Counted from the stretch's first letter, positions 13,501 through 25,797 are shown. The stretch: DNA of 64,000 nt from Onchocerca lupi (GCA_028564675.1 JAOVVO010000229.1:1-64000); one strand, 5' to 3'. Notes: generated by a model from the sequence alone, not told the origin. Program-made: numbers and translations.

Positions 13501-16500
13501 AAAATAGTAACATTTTTTTGCAAATGGAAAAAAAAAGACTCAAAATGACTCATTCACGAATCATTTATTCCACTAAATTTTATTTTATTATAGGATAGAA
13601 TAAGACAAGTTCGTCATTGAGGTGCAAAACACCACAGGGAAAAATTTTTCATGGAACTAATGGCAGTACTTGATGTCTCAATAGAATCGCTAATACTGCG
13701 CTGATGATTGAATGATGTTGGAAATAAACCAAAATAATATCAAGATTTTATAAATTTCTAAACAAAAGATTTAAATAGAAAATAGAAGAAAAAAAGCTAA
13801 AGACCTTAATTGCAAGTTCGAAAAATTCCAAATTCTTGTAGATGAATCCCAGTCTGGAATATATTTCAACTGTAAACTCGTGATTTGGATGTGAATAAAG
13901 AACGCGATTGAATGCTTCACCAGCGCTGAAATTAAATACATTTAACTGTATGGAAAATTCTAGTCACAATTAAACGTTTCAAATATAACTTAGGCAAACA
14001 AGATCTAAAACAACATTTTGAATAGAATTAGGTAAAGAAAATTACAATAAATCAATTAATTCCAAGGAATGAGGTTGAAATTACAAGAATATTTCGAAAA
14101 TAAGAATGCGATGAAAATAAGAATCCAAATTACACGATAAAAGTTTTGCAAGGAGTTATAAATTTAATTCGATTGATATTCAAATTTATGAAAATTTTTA
14201 TGACAGAGATTCATATGAAATAAGAAATATGCAGAAAATAAGTCCTATTCCACGTTTTTAAAATTTTTCTTTTTAAATGAATATTACTACAATGCTATCA
14301 AATATAAATCGCACTTTTTTTCATAATTGATTAGGTTAATGTATTTATATTATCATTATTTAACGGAACACGAAGAGACGATCTATCATAAGAACACTTC
14401 AACACACTTCCTATATTATATACAGAGAAAGAATGATTTCGATATTTTCTAAACTGATCAGTTCTTTAAAATGTAAACTGTTTTGCTCCATATTTATTTA
14501 GACAAAACCGATGCAAATTTATTTACCATCAATCTCATTGCAAATCAACTAAGGACAAATATATCAAATATTTCTCATATCTTTTTCAGTCAGATATAAG
14601 AAAACAATCTCATTGTCAAGCGCCATCAAGTACAATTGATTAGTCCTTCATCAAAATGCGAAAATTGCAACTAGAATAAAATTAACATTACAAACTGCAA
14701 TAAATGGTAAAACCAGAGAAGATGGAAGCCTTATCAACTTTGGTACTAAACTTAGAAAAATTGAGAGATAAACAAAAAAAAAAAAAAAAATGGGCAAAGA
14801 ATAATCAAAATAAACAAGATCAATCCTAATATGGTACACTGTAAGTCATCTGTAACACATTAATATATTGATAAAAGCCTCAGCCAAAGTATTCTCATTA
14901 AAGGATAGCTACAATTGGTCAATAGGTCACGACACATGCAAACATAACATTGAGTGTAGTGGACAGCAAACATGTTTGATGATGTTGGGAGCATAGAATA
15001 ATAGTAAGCCGATCGATTAGGTCAAAGATGAAAAAAAGTGTGAGGAAGAGGATGAGTGAGGGATACTATTTCTATCTATCTCACCCCTCATTTTCCAGCC
15101 TCCTATAATATCCAAGTGTGGGAGGAGGATGAAAGAGAAATAAGTGACCATTTGAAGGTTACTGATTGCTGTGGTCTGCAGCTAAGATAAAAAGGTTGAA
15201 ATGGAATACACAAAGAAAGGAGACGAGAAAACCAGTATGTAGAATGGAATGAATAGAGAAAAATATATTAAGAAAATGCAAACGACTGTGTGAAAAATCA
15301 ACTAAGAAACTATAAAAAGACAATTAAAAGTAGTAATAAGGAAGAAATGAGTAGAGAGAAGCATTTTAGTTCATCACTATCGTTGACCATCTGTTCGAAT
15401 TGAAAATTTCGAAGTAAATTTTTGATAGCCACTATTTAAATCGCATTAATTTAAACATTTAAAATAGAAGGGACAGCTGTCTTTACGGTATGAAATAAGG
15501 AATTGACCAATAAAAACGGCAGAGTTGCAATTTCTATAAATTTTATTTCTACTTCTAAAAAATTTGGCTCATTTTTTTATTTATAAAAAATCCTCTAATA
15601 TTGAATTTTTAAACAAATTCGAAAATACTTCAAATTCTTCTTCTTGATGATTTATTTCTTGCAAAAATTTTAAAAGGAATTTGAAAGAAAGAAAAAAAAA
15701 ACAAAAGAATTCATTTGAAAAGTTAGCAATGAAAGATTTCGATACTGAGAACTTGAATTTTTCACTATATTCAGCAACTTCAAACAAATTCAAAAATATT
15801 AGATCTTTCATGCTTTCTTCGTAGATTCACGCAGATCATTTATATTATCAGAATGGCTTGAATTAAGTAAAATGAAAAAGTAAAAGGTGAAAGAAAAAAA
15901 AAGAATCATGATTTTTGATATAAAATGTTAGCGAATGTTGGCAAAATATAGAATAATTTTTTCCCAGTAAAATGTAACAATTTCTTTTCAAATAAGATAA
16001 ACAACTATTCATTGAATTATGTGTGACAGTTTTTCTTTTCCTTACTCACTCATACAATTTTGAAAAAATGAAATGAATTTTGCAATTATTACTATTACTT
16101 GTTTTTCCAACAATTTCCACATTTACTATCCTCATTAATGAAAAAATTGAATAAAATAAGGAATTGAAAAAAGAATAATATGCAAGCAAGGAGTGCAGGA
16201 TGCATAATCCGGTACTAAATGCTTATACAAGCGATATTAATAGAACTTCTAATCATATTACAACTTAATTTACTAAATTTAAATGAGTGATGGCTGACTG
16301 TACCTATTTTGTTTTATTTAGAAACTTTATATCACAAAGTTTTGATAATACTTACATTTCTAAACAAATAATAATACTTACATTTCAAACGCTTTAAAGT
16401 GGAAATAAACCATCCCGAGACCAAAATATGAAGCTGGTTCTTTCCAAAACCCATCTTTATTCAAATTATAAGCTTTCTGATAAGCTGATAAGGCTAAAAA

Positions 16501-17831
16501 AAGCATTTACGATATGCACTACAGTTTTCATTCGGTACGATAATAAGATGTTGAACTAATCTGCTTCAAGACAAGACTTATTATTCATTTAAGTTAATCT
16601 TGTGATAGCAATGTTTCCGAATATATCATTATCATTAGTATATCAATATAATTACAATAGAAATCCATTTCCTGAACCATATTCTCATAATTTCTTCCAT
16701 TTTCCATTTTTTCATTCTTTTATGATCAAAACATAAATATAATAAAATTAAACATACTTACCTCTAGGAAAATCCTTCGCTAATAAACTGATATGTCCAA
16801 TTTTCAAATATATTTTAAAAATTTTCATATCATCTTGTTCCTTCGCTTCAATAAGCTTGATTAAATCGTTATCTAAATTCCGTATACCCTATAATATAAA
16901 ATATTTTGATGTTAACGAAACAAAACTAATTGATCGATGTCCTTTTCCAACTAAAATTCAGTTTCAAACAATTTTAGTCAATATTTCTATCCTTTCTTCT
17001 CGTTCAAGTTTTTACAGGATAGAAAAAAAGACAAAAAAAAAAAAAAGGACAAATATCTAATATTACAATTAAAAAGAAAAACTCCTAATCATTTATTAGC
17101 ACTATCTCTGTAACAGTTCTTATGTCGTCATAGTTATCTTATATAAAGGATTATGCATATACTCCATATATATATATAATAATCATAATACTTTTTCGTA
17201 TTAATAGCGTCCATATACTGAATTTTGATTTAAGTCGCCCTAGTTATATATCATGAAAATAATTTCAGTATTTCATATTTCTACTATCACCACAGATAAA
17301 GTGATTGTATTTTCATTATATGCTTACAGTTACCAGTATGTTAAAAAAATAAAGTAAAAAAAAAATCTAACCTTATAGAGAAGAGCTTTATCTGCTTCCG
17401 ATAATTCGCCCTTTTTATTCCAAAAATAGATGAAATCAAAGCTGAAAATATTAAATTGCAAAATAAAATAAATGGGAATATAAAAATGATATAAATAAAA
17501 CTATTTGCTAGAAAACTAAGAAAAAAAGATAATGCAAAATATGTAATTTTAAAAAATATGTATTTTTTAAAAGAATACGGTTTTTTAAAAAATACGCAAG
17601 ATTTCAGGAAAATAACGTAAAATTTAACCAAAAAATGCAAAGTTTTAAGCAGATAATGTAAAACTCTGGACAGTAATAGAATATATCAAAATTAAAACTA
17701 TTAAATTATATGAAACAAATAAAGGAATGACAGTACAAAAAAAATTTTTCAATTTTTCGATTTTACCTGGTCAGCTTGATGAATCTAATTTCTTCTGCAC
17801 ACGTAAATCTTGGTTCACATACGATATTCAT
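4584..17831 (-). CDS. utx-1: UTX/KDM6-family histone H3K27 demethylase, 24 exons
   Basis: Fe(II)/2-oxoglutarate-dependent demethylase expected to remove methyl groups from H3 lysine 27 in the nucleus, usually within an MLL3/4 (COMPASS-like) complex. Exons read by hand on the minus strand: 17767-17831, 17372-17441, 16762-16888, 16382-16493, 13805-13925, 12858-13050, 12135-12315, 11574-11667, 11222-11354, 10191-10290, 10027-10102, 9799-9861, 9508-9627, 9240-9330, 8999-9084, 8644-8886, 8307-8486, 7564-7713, 6979-7157, 6658-6778, 6299-6435, 5811-6048, 5114-5332, 4584-4754. The sum is 3270 nt (1089 residues), all introns GT-AG and all phases compatible. The start is the first ATG after an in-frame stop. 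TPRs occupy about residues 45-370, a linker follows, then JmjC about 780-965 and the zinc region 1000-1085. Shorter than the human protein (about 1400 residues). Least certain are the 8644 donor (GTGAAT) and the last exon, which has an in-frame alternative at 4281-4307. Confidence 0.93.
5452..5557. repeat. Short direct repeat in a UTX intron
   Basis: TTTGTATAAAGTGTAGCT occurs at 5453-5470 and again at 5540-5557, 87 bases apart, inside the intron 5333-5810. It is probably the remnant of a local tandem duplication. Confidence 0.7.
6472..6549 (-). repeat. Perfect 39-bp tandem duplication in a UTX intron
   Basis: The units 6472-6510 and 6511-6549 are identical over 39 bases, each containing TTTCTGCCGTTAAATTC. 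Perfect identity in a rapidly drifting AT-rich intron suggests a recent event. It lies in the intron between the exons at 6299-6435 and 6658-6778. Confidence 0.9.
7364..7487. repeat. Inverted repeat (MITE-like hairpin) in a UTX intron
   Basis: Arms 7364-7389 and 7462-7487 (26 bp each) are complementary with one mismatch; the arm core is GTGTTTTTAAATCACA. Between them, AACAGGA and TCCTGTT form a nested smaller stem. No target-site duplication is obvious, so a transposon origin is only suggested. The whole structure lies in the intron 7158-7563. Confidence 0.7.
10562..11173 (-). mobile_element. Non-autonomous Helitron, 612 bp, in a UTX intron
   Basis: Read on the minus strand, the element begins with TC (TCTATAGAAATAAAAAT) after a flanking A. 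It ends GATCCAGCTAG followed by T: the 5'-TC, 3'-CTAG and A^T insertion expected of Helitrons. Twelve to fifteen bases before the 3' end is a GC-rich hairpin (plus strand 10577-10589, CACGC-TCC-GCGTG, extended by GG/CC outside one mismatch). Inside are two diverged copies of a module containing AATCGGTG(G)AG-AACTT (near 10800-10850 and 11060-11120) and an unusually GC-rich stretch near 10910-10980. There is no coding capacity. It lies wholly within the intron 10291-11221, so splicing should remove it. Confidence 0.75.
11222..16888 (-). other. utx-1: UTX tetratricopeptide-repeat exon block
   Basis: Seven exons (16762-16888 down to 11222-11354) encode about residues 46-365 of the demethylase. 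They carry the TPR pattern of UTX/UTY: stretches such as FGLGMVYFH, FNIAHCYDIAG, YYYLGRCYGELQ, TWCSIGVLYQQQ and AAWTDLGRLYE, each followed by an amphipathic helix. In the family this superhelix binds partner proteins. The next exon starts APEALKARI, and 10027-10102 carries LPSLNEAW, which matches the conserved UTX motif just after the TPRs. This is what separates the gene from KDM6B/JMJD3, which lacks TPRs. Introns inside this block are the longest in the gene (up to 2.5 kb). Confidence 0.9.
16346..16387 (-). repeat. utx-1: Tandem duplication of a UTX splice donor
   Basis: On the minus strand the exon 16382-16493 ends GAAAT|GTAAGTATTAT. A second GAAAT|GTAAGTATTAT follows 26 bases downstream, its donor after 16356. 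Using the second donor would add 26 nt and read straight into an in-frame TAA (AT joined to GTAA gives ATG TAA), so only the first gives a full-length protein. Confidence 0.75.
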
Positions 17832-20016
17832 CAAGTTGTATAACCGTTAAGTTATATGATATTTCCCTAAAACTTGGAAACTTCTTAAACTAAGAGGAAA
17901 TAAAAAAAACCGCATAACTCTAACTCTCGATAGTTACACACACGTAGCACACGTAAAAACAAACCGACTCTTAACAATTACAAATGCCAGTCGATGTGAA
18001 ACTTGTGAAATTACCTCGTCTCAAAGTTAGCAAGAATGATGCGTGTGCCGAAGCGTGTACGTGGGTTTTACGTTTTTGTTGAAGTTAATAGGAAAAGAAT
18101 AAATAATAGAATATTTCCGATACTTAGTTTACTTACGAACATCTTATCTCAAGAATGACTAGAAGTGATACATTTGATGAAACACGCTCGTGGGATTCTA
18201 CGTTTTTGTTAAAATTAATAAAAAGACAAATAAATGTTAGACATGTTTTCAATACTTATGTCTACTTACGTAACAGTTCGTCTCAAAAATGGTTAAAAGT
18301 GGTACTTGTGCTGGGACATGTACGTGAGATTTTACGTTTTTACTGAACTTAATAAAAAGGCGAATAAATGTTAGACGTATTTCCGATATTATTCATTAAT
18401 ATCTCGCTCAAGAATGATTAGAAGTGATGCGTGAGCAAGGAATATTTTATTTTTTTGATAAAGTTAACGAGCATATGGATAAATGTTAGATGTATTTCTA
18501 ATACTCATGTACTTATTAACGATTAGTGAATTTACTTGACACTTATATTTATTGTGATCATACGCATTATTGTTTCAACGTACGTGGATTTATTGTTAGT
18601 TCTAAACGTGTACTTATGCTTTTTTGATACTAGGAATGATATGCTAGCAACTTTCAAAATTAATAAAATGTAAAAAGATGAATTAAATCGAAATTTTTTT
18701 TTTAATTTCTCAAAATTGAAATTTTTTTTTCCAAAATTTTTTCCAACGCTTCCAAAATTTACGCTGCTTTCCTAAAAAATTGGTCTGAAGAAGTAATTTT
18801 TATAAATGCGATTTTTGTTAATCACATGTTAAATAAACAAATTAAATGATCATTTTCGAAGCAAACAGAAAAAATATAGTTTCTGATAATTCGATTGACG
18901 TCATGTTGGAGTTGTTTACTTTGGATAAAGTGGGATAATTTTGTTTTAAGAAAAAATCTTTTTTTTTGTCAGTTTAATTCATTCATTAATGATAACGGCA
19001 AAAGAAGTTGAAGAATTGCATTTCATTTATTATAAATTATGCATATTTTTCAGGATTTCCTTTAGAATTTGCAATATTTTGGATAAATTTCAACGAGTAC
19101 CGATGAAGTTAAAGTATTATTCTAATGCAAAAAACAGGTTAGTGTCATCCTCTATATAAATTATTAATTGTAATATTAGGTTCTTATTGTAAAAGTAAAT
19201 ATTAGATTAAATAATAAGCTATCGTATCCTACACTATCATATCTCAGCTGCCGTATAATATGAAATCCTTATTGTATGAGCGCATATAAAAAAGATTATT
19301 ATGTTTAGGATAGACGAGTAATTGAAGCATGAAATTGTTATTGTATAAGCAAATGCTGCAAGCTTTTATAATAATGAATAATTCATTAATTCATTTCATT
19401 TCATTTTAATTTACACTTTATAGCTCAACAATAGAACGAAACATACATATATATAACCAATATAAAATTGAAATATACAGAAATTAAATAAAAAAAGAAA
19501 AGGAAACTGTCAAAAAATGGCGACTAATTGATAACAACAAAATCACCAGGGACTGGATTGAAAAACGAAGAATAAATATAGAAATATGTTTAGATACATC
19601 TAAATAATTAATACTTTTAAATAATGAGCATGATATAATCTTATGGTATGAATAAATTCTTTTACAATAAAATATGAAATCAAATTCTATTAATACTTTC
19701 TTGATGCCTTTTACTATTACAATAAATGATTTTTAAAATCCATCCATTTTGTTTATCATTTCAATGGTTAAAATGATAACTGAAAACAGTCATTATATGA
19801 ACATTGGTTACAAATTAGAAGAGCAAATAAAGAGAAAGTTTCATAAACACAGAAGGAAATTTTATTCCCTTTATTTTATTATATAATCTTTCAAGTTCTT
19901 TCTTTTTCAATTTTCTTTTTTTTTTCTTTTCAATATCTTACACAAATTGCTATTATTGATCTAAAAAAAGGAAAAATAATCAACAATGGGAAAAATACAA
20001 AATCAAAAGAAGCAGA
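17832..20016. other. Intergenic region between the UTX start and the RhoGEF end
   Basis: About 2.2 kb with no supported gene. It holds the tandem array listed separately, then AT-rich sequence. AATAAA on the minus strand near 19861-19866 could serve as the RhoGEF polyadenylation signal. No clear trans-splice acceptor was seen immediately upstream of the UTX ATG. Confidence 0.6.
18016..18535. repeat. Diverged tandem array of about 130-bp units upstream of UTX
   Basis: Four diverged copies, starting near 18016, 18143, 18277 and 18403, each run roughly as: TCTCAAGAATG, GAAGTGATGCGTG, a GTACGTGGG/TTTTACGTTTTTGTT core, AATAAATGTTAGA, then TTTCCGATACT. They lie 0.2-0.7 kb upstream of the UTX start codon, where its promoter would be, and downstream of the end of the RhoGEF gene. 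The ACGT-containing core is the best conserved part. A weaker partial copy may continue to about 18610. Confidence 0.7.
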
Positions 20017-23000
20017 TTAAATTGTTGCAAATAATTCAGTGGAAGAAGAACTTTCTACAATTGTATTCAATGGGGTGGTAGTAGTAGTTGATGTTGTTAT
20101 TAATGATTTTGCTAATACTGAGGATGGTATTATTGTATTTAATATTCCTGAAGATGGTGTTGTTGTTGATATTGATGAAGATGATAATGATGATAATCCT
20201 CCTAGAGAATTCTGAAACATATAAAAAATAATAAAATAATAATTTTCAAATTTAACATCAAATTTTAATTTTTCATTTAATAATTGCTTACCAAATAATT
20301 CAATTATGATGAAAGTTATCAAAGAATATTGTCAAAAATTTTGCGGAAAGTTAAAATTTAAATCCGAGACAAACGCACAAACAAAGCATAGTTTTAAGAG
20401 TCAATTGAAACTGATTACAATAGCTAAAATAAAAATAAATTATGATAATGGAAATAATAGTTGGAATATTATTAACAAGTATTGATAAGTATTACGATAT
20501 TAAAAGTAAATCCATAGGCTTACTGTATACTCAAAAGTGAAATGAAATTAAAAACTGATTGTTTTTAACCTCTGGACAACTGTAGGATCGTGTTTGTAAC
20601 GAATCATTAGTTGTTCTGCTCATATTGTTTTCCGGATCTTCATCTGATGTAACCGGAACGAATGTTGGTGATCCAGAAGAAGGTGATGAACAGCATGTAC
20701 CATTTGGATTATTTCCATTTCCATCCACAACACTACTAAAATTTGCTATTTCGATAGTTTATTATAATATCAATGAAAAATGATAAAAAAAAAGAATTAA
20801 AAATAAGGATAAAGGATTTCAAACATTTTTCAGATAAAACAATATAATTTGTATCCCTTTATTTTTAATTTTTTATAATTGCTTTATTTAAAGAGAATTT
20901 TTATTCAAAGAGAGGAAGAACTAAAACCAGATTAATTATCTAGTTTACGAATCATTTCCTTCTAATTTGTTTTTCAATTTTAATTTCATACAAAAATTGA
21001 TCGACCTGTCTGTTGTTGTATCAGATGAACGAATACTATCAGTGGAAATTGTAGAAGCCCAAGACTGTGGACGAGCTGATCGATGTTGTTGGCTTACTCG
21101 ATCTCGGTGTGTTACACGTTCACCAACTATCCTAAAATAATGAATTTCACATTTTTTTTTTTCCAAATATAAATTCAAGACAATTATTCCAAGATCTTTG
21201 TGAGATTAACAGCTTAAGTTAAATAATCAATTATTTGCAAATTATTTACATAAAAGCGTTATATTCAAAATAATATTATACTTTAAGGAAAGTTTAATAT
21301 TTGTACCAGAAATGGTATGAAAATGGTAATATTTGCATCAAAATAATATTTGTATCAGAAACGAAATGAAATAGTATGAGTCAGAAATGGTAAACGTAAT
21401 TAGAAATAATAAATCGTAATTTGGAAATAATAGATAATTAGAAATAATACATAATTAGGATTTAAAATTTATAAAAAAAATAGTATGTGTACATCTAAAA
21501 ATATAATTATTACTTGTAAAGTTGTTGTATCCATTTTATTCGAGCACATTCATCAATAGGTTGCACAGCATGTGCTTCACTTTTCGTCTCATCCCATACT
21601 TCAAAACGTGTAGGTGACGTTTTAGACGTTTCTGAGAAACCAAGACTACATGTCTGAAGTGAAGATAAGCTTTTTAAAATGTTAAGGAAGAAATCTGGAA
21701 AAATAAATTTGTAAAAACTTCTAATACATTAATTCCGATGCTAAAGTAAATTGACAACTTGAAACTGTGAAGTGTCAATGGAGATATCTGAAAAACTGGA
21801 ACTGTAAAAAACTTCTGATAAATCAATAAATTGATAAACACTACTTACCGGTATAGATAACTTATGTTCGTAGTATTCGGAAGCATATGGTACAGATTGT
21901 GATCGTTTTTTGCAGAATAATAGACCACCATCGAATAGGAAAAGTTGTCGACGTTGAGCTTTGTTCAGACGACGTGTCCGCTTCTTGAATGTATAAATGT
22001 CACATTCATTTTGAAATCTTAATGCACCCATTTGAGAGAGATCACCCTAAAACAGCTTTGATCATTGCAAATCGCAGTAATATTCCTGTTAAATCCGGAA
22101 ATATTGCCGTCCCCGGTATAAGATTTTGTTCAAACTTTTGGTTCCTTTGAGATCTTAATATCTTACTATGTTTATCTTTCTCAAAGAATTTTCTATTTTT
22201 TATAATCTTAACAAAAAGTAAATAATAATTACTACAAATCCGGCAATATGCAATTGATGCATGGCTGTATTAAGTTGAGCCAAAAGATCTAACATCGAAG
22301 ATAGCGCTTCGTCAACATGAGGCTTAGCCTGATCACCACAGTGACGATGTACTTCCTGAAAATGAAAATCGATGTAAATTTATAATTTTAATCGATCAAT
22401 AGCAATCAAAGAAAAAAATACTAAGAAAATATTCAGTAAATATAGAAGGAATGTAGATAAAATGATCGAACAATTTTAGATTCTAATTGAAAATTAGTTA
22501 AATGATTGTCGGCATGATTGGAAATCAAATTATTATTTTGAAATTAACCATATTGTCAAGTTGAATGAATGTATTTTTCCAAATCAAATCAGTAACAGAA
22601 ATAGTTCACAGATAATAGATAAAAAATAAGAGAAAAGTAGAAAAAATAAGTTTAATTACTTTTAGCAAAAGTTGATATTTAGTAATCCTTTGCACCGGTT
22701 TCAATAAATAAGCACTTAATGGTAATGGATGTCCGGCTCGTTTTTGGCATTCCTGAAACATAAACTAATTAAATATCTAATAATTAAGATAATATAATTA
22801 CTACTTTAAAGGTTAAGGTTCAATGCTTTTAATGCTTTTTTATCTCGACTTTATAACTTTTAGAATGTCAAAAAAAAAAAAAAAAGAAGCATTTGATAAG
22901 CGATATCCCACCGATATACAAATCATTTAATTTCTTATTTTTTTGATCAATATTTAGCAATATATCAACAGAAACTAATTAATATTTAGTAATTAAGATA

Positions 23001-24957
23001 ATATGATTACTACTTCGAAGATCAAGAATCAGTTTAATGCTTCTTCTTAACTTTTTAACTTTTATGATATGTCAAAAAATAAATAAATATTTGATAAGCA
23101 TATATCAATGATTTTTTTTCAATTATCAATCAATATTTAGCAATAAATTATCGATTAAAAAATATCACATAAAATTAGAAAAAAAGAACCTCAAAAAATT
23201 TAGCAATCGCTCCATCTGATTGTTGTTCTCGTCTCAGTGCTTCACCCAATGGTTTATTTCGACAATAACGATGATAAAGTTGAAGGAATTTATTTCGATG
23301 ATTAAGAAAGCATCGGCATATTTCAATTATCGAATTCCCAGCAGACAAGAAGTCAGCCAAAAGATAGTTACTGTGAAAATTCAACTGTAACATGGGAAAT
23401 ATTTGAAAGAGATGAACAATTATTAATTTGAATAATAAAATAATTGACAATGACTTCAATGATTTAAATAGATAAATGCTTTAAATGTATTTTTATAAAA
23501 AAAAGAGCAAATAAATAATGTCTATCAATATGATATAATGATTAAAATCATTGTTACACCTGATAATTTTGATAGCAATAATTGTATGGCAACGATCTGA
23601 AGTAATCTTATCTATCATATCAAATTCTGAAGCTTCTTAATTAAAACTATTAATGAAATAAGAAATGGCTTGAAACTAACCAAATCGGGAATATTTCCAA
23701 ATAAGATATCAGAACGATCCTTTAGATTTGGTATTATCAAATGTTCATTTTCAGGTGCTTCAAATGGCCTAATATAGAAATCAACAATAGACTGTAATTC
23801 ACGGACGTAATTTTGTTCTGTATTTACCTAAAAATTCCGAATTATCAAAAGAATTAGTAAAGAAATAAATATAAATTCGGATTAAATGATTGATTTTTAT
23901 GAAATTTTATGAAATGAAATATTTTCTGCAACAATATTTGATAAAAATTGCAAAATTGCTTAAACTTACTAATTCGGAAATAGCAAAATTCAAGAGTGAA
24001 GTAGGTTGCTCAGACGCAATCGTCGCATTATTACTACTACTGCTACTACCACGATTGTTACCGTATCCTGCATTTTTCCCACATAGAAATCCATCTTCAT
24101 TATCATGCAACACCTCAATTTGACGCTGTAATAATATAAGCTAAATTAATTAAATACTTCTCAATTAATTAAATATTTCTTCTAATGCTATAATTGAAAA
24201 CTGTTTAATTCAAAATAATATTTAATTGTTTGATTCCTTCAAATAATGCTTAAATCTTGAAATTCTAAATATATTCCGATGGAATACGATATATTCAAGC
24301 CATTTGCATTCCTTTTTTGACCTTTGTAGCATTTATAAATTTAAATTTCAACATTGATCTTACTATAACAATACAGTATTAGGCAACAGTATGAGATTTA
24401 TTAATTAAATGTATTTCATTTTATATTTACAGTCAAGGCCTTGATCTTGTTAGCAATGAAGATATCGTATCTTTAGACGAAATAGACAAGATTGCAGCGT
24501 GACCAAATAATGTTTAATTTTTGAAATTCCAAATAATTATATTGCTGCAGAAATATGAAGCCATATGCATTCCTTTTTTGACTTCTGTAGCAGTTATAAA
24601 TTTGAACATAAATATTGATGTTACTGTAATAATACGGTATACACGTCAGAATTTAGAAACATTCATTTTTTTCCCCTTTTTTCCTTACGATAGCAAATTC
24701 ATCTTTTTATCATATATCAAATGTTTTTTTCTTTATTTATCATCATATAGTACATTAAATTGGACTAAATTAAATGAGATAAGAGAAATGGAAAAGAATC
24801 AAAGATAAGAGGATCGGAAAAAGAAAAAACTAAACAAATACCGTACCGTTTGCCGAATGACATTTGCCGGAGCAGACCAGGATTTCGATTTGCGTATACG
24901 TGACTTGAAAAACATCACAATTTCAGAATTATTAGAATTAATTAGACTGGAATTTTG
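20017..24957 (-). CDS. Dbl-family Rho guanine-nucleotide exchange factor (DH-PH), 5' end unresolved
   Basis: Predicted activator of Rho/Rac/Cdc42-type GTPases: the DH domain catalyses GDP release and the PH domain assists and targets to membrane. Minus-strand exons: 24847-24957, 23970-24125, 23681-23827, 23190-23384, 22660-22752, 22236-22355, 21849-22046, 21514-21653, 21006-21131, 20570-20735, 20017-20211. These total 1647 nt (548 residues plus stop) with compatible phases. DH is about residues 85-280, PH about 275-387, and a Ser/Thr-rich tail runs to the end. The PH start and DH closing helix resemble the Dbl/MCF2 and PLEKHG4 branch more than Trio or Vav, but the subfamily is not certain. 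The first listed exon has a good acceptor (AAATTTCAG) and begins in phase 0, so upstream coding exons are likely missing. An internal ATG in that exon (VMFFKSRIRKSKSW) is an alternative start. Confidence 0.87.
21514..22046 (-). other. PH domain exons of the RhoGEF
   Basis: The exon 21849-22046 reads QRRQLFLFDGGLLFCKKR, the central beta strands of a Dbl-type PH domain. The exon 21514-21653 gives LGFSETS, RFEVWDE and the closing helix ARIKWIQQLYK with its conserved Trp. Downstream exons encode a Ser/Thr-rich tail (HRSARPQSWASTIS, then SSTELFATI and a stop), which looks disordered. Confidence 0.88.
22236..24125 (-). other. DH (RhoGEF catalytic) domain exons
   Basis: The exon 23970-24125 ends AISEL and continues as VNTEQNYVRELQ in 23681-23827, the first conserved DH helix with its GTPase-contacting Glu. 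FGNIPDL and LYHRYCRNKP follow. The exon 22660-22752 carries LKPVQRITKYQLLLK, the DH signature helix, and 22236-22355 ends LNTAMHQLHIAGF, the usual exit into the PH domain. A low-complexity Ser/Asn insert (GSSSSSNNAT) lies just before the DH domain. Confidence 0.92.
22772..23150. repeat. Tandem duplication (about 190 bp) in a RhoGEF intron
   Basis: Two diverged copies, near 22772-22970 and 22971-23150, share TAATTAAGATAATAT, ATTACTACTT, a CAATGCTT/TTAATGCTT block, ATTTGATAAGC and CAATATTTAGCAAT in the same order. They lie in the intron 22753-23189. Confidence 0.7.
24292..24645. repeat. Direct repeat (about 90 bp) in a RhoGEF intron
   Basis: Two copies about 260 bases apart (24292-24383 and 24554-24645) share GCATTCCTTTTTTGAC, TGTAGCA, TTATAAATTT, ATTGAT.TTACT and AATAC.GTAT. 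They lie in the intron 24126-24846. Confidence 0.75.
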
Positions 24958-25758
24958 CTGAAATTTGTAAAAACAAATGACGAAAATGAATGAAAAGAAA
25001 GCTTAGTAACTTAGAAAACTAAGAAGTTGGAAATGTTAAGGACTTCGAAAAAAAAAAAACTAAGCATATTTGAATGAAAATAATTTGGCTTGAAATTGGA
25101 AAAAAAACATTTGGCAAATATTAGATGAATAATTAATTACTGTTTAAAATGATAGAAAAAATATATTTGCAGAAGAAATTATTCGATAAATTAAATAATG
25201 TAAGTGCATATTAACAATCGAAAGATTTTTCATTTCTTTTCTGTTTCCGAGAAAAAAAAAAACAAAACAAAACAAATATTTTAAAAAAGTAAACTGCACT
25301 CAAAAAATTCGTTTTTTCTTCCTTTTTTTTTTTTTTTTTTAGATTTAGCAAATTAAAAGTTCGATAAAATGTCCTGCTATAAGGTCTAAAAATGGCTAGT
25401 TTTTAAATTTAATTGTATATCAAACAAAAATCGGATATGAATTAAATTAAAAAATAGCACTTCTTGATTTTTTATGATAATAAAAAGTAATATTATTGTT
25501 GCTATATCATCAGCGATGATACTAATTATAAGAAAATAAACAGCTAAATGATAACAATGTATTCCATCACTGATAATCAATTTAGGATCAAGAAAAGATG
25601 AAAATTGAAAATGAATGGAAGAAAAAGAAAGCTAAAAATGTTTGGAATAAGCGAAAATTTCTCTTATGAAAAGCAAAAATTTTGCAGAAACTAAAAAAGA
25701 AAAAAGTAATAAGATCGATTAGTATTAGTTCTTATCGAAGAGAAAGGGAAAGAGAAAT

Positions 25759-25759
<1 letters not shown>

Positions 25760-25794
<35 letters not shown>
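25760..25794. repeat. (AG)n microsatellite
   Basis: An uninterrupted AG dinucleotide run of about 17 units followed by GGGGG. Confidence 0.95.
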
Positions 25795-25797
<3 letters not shown>

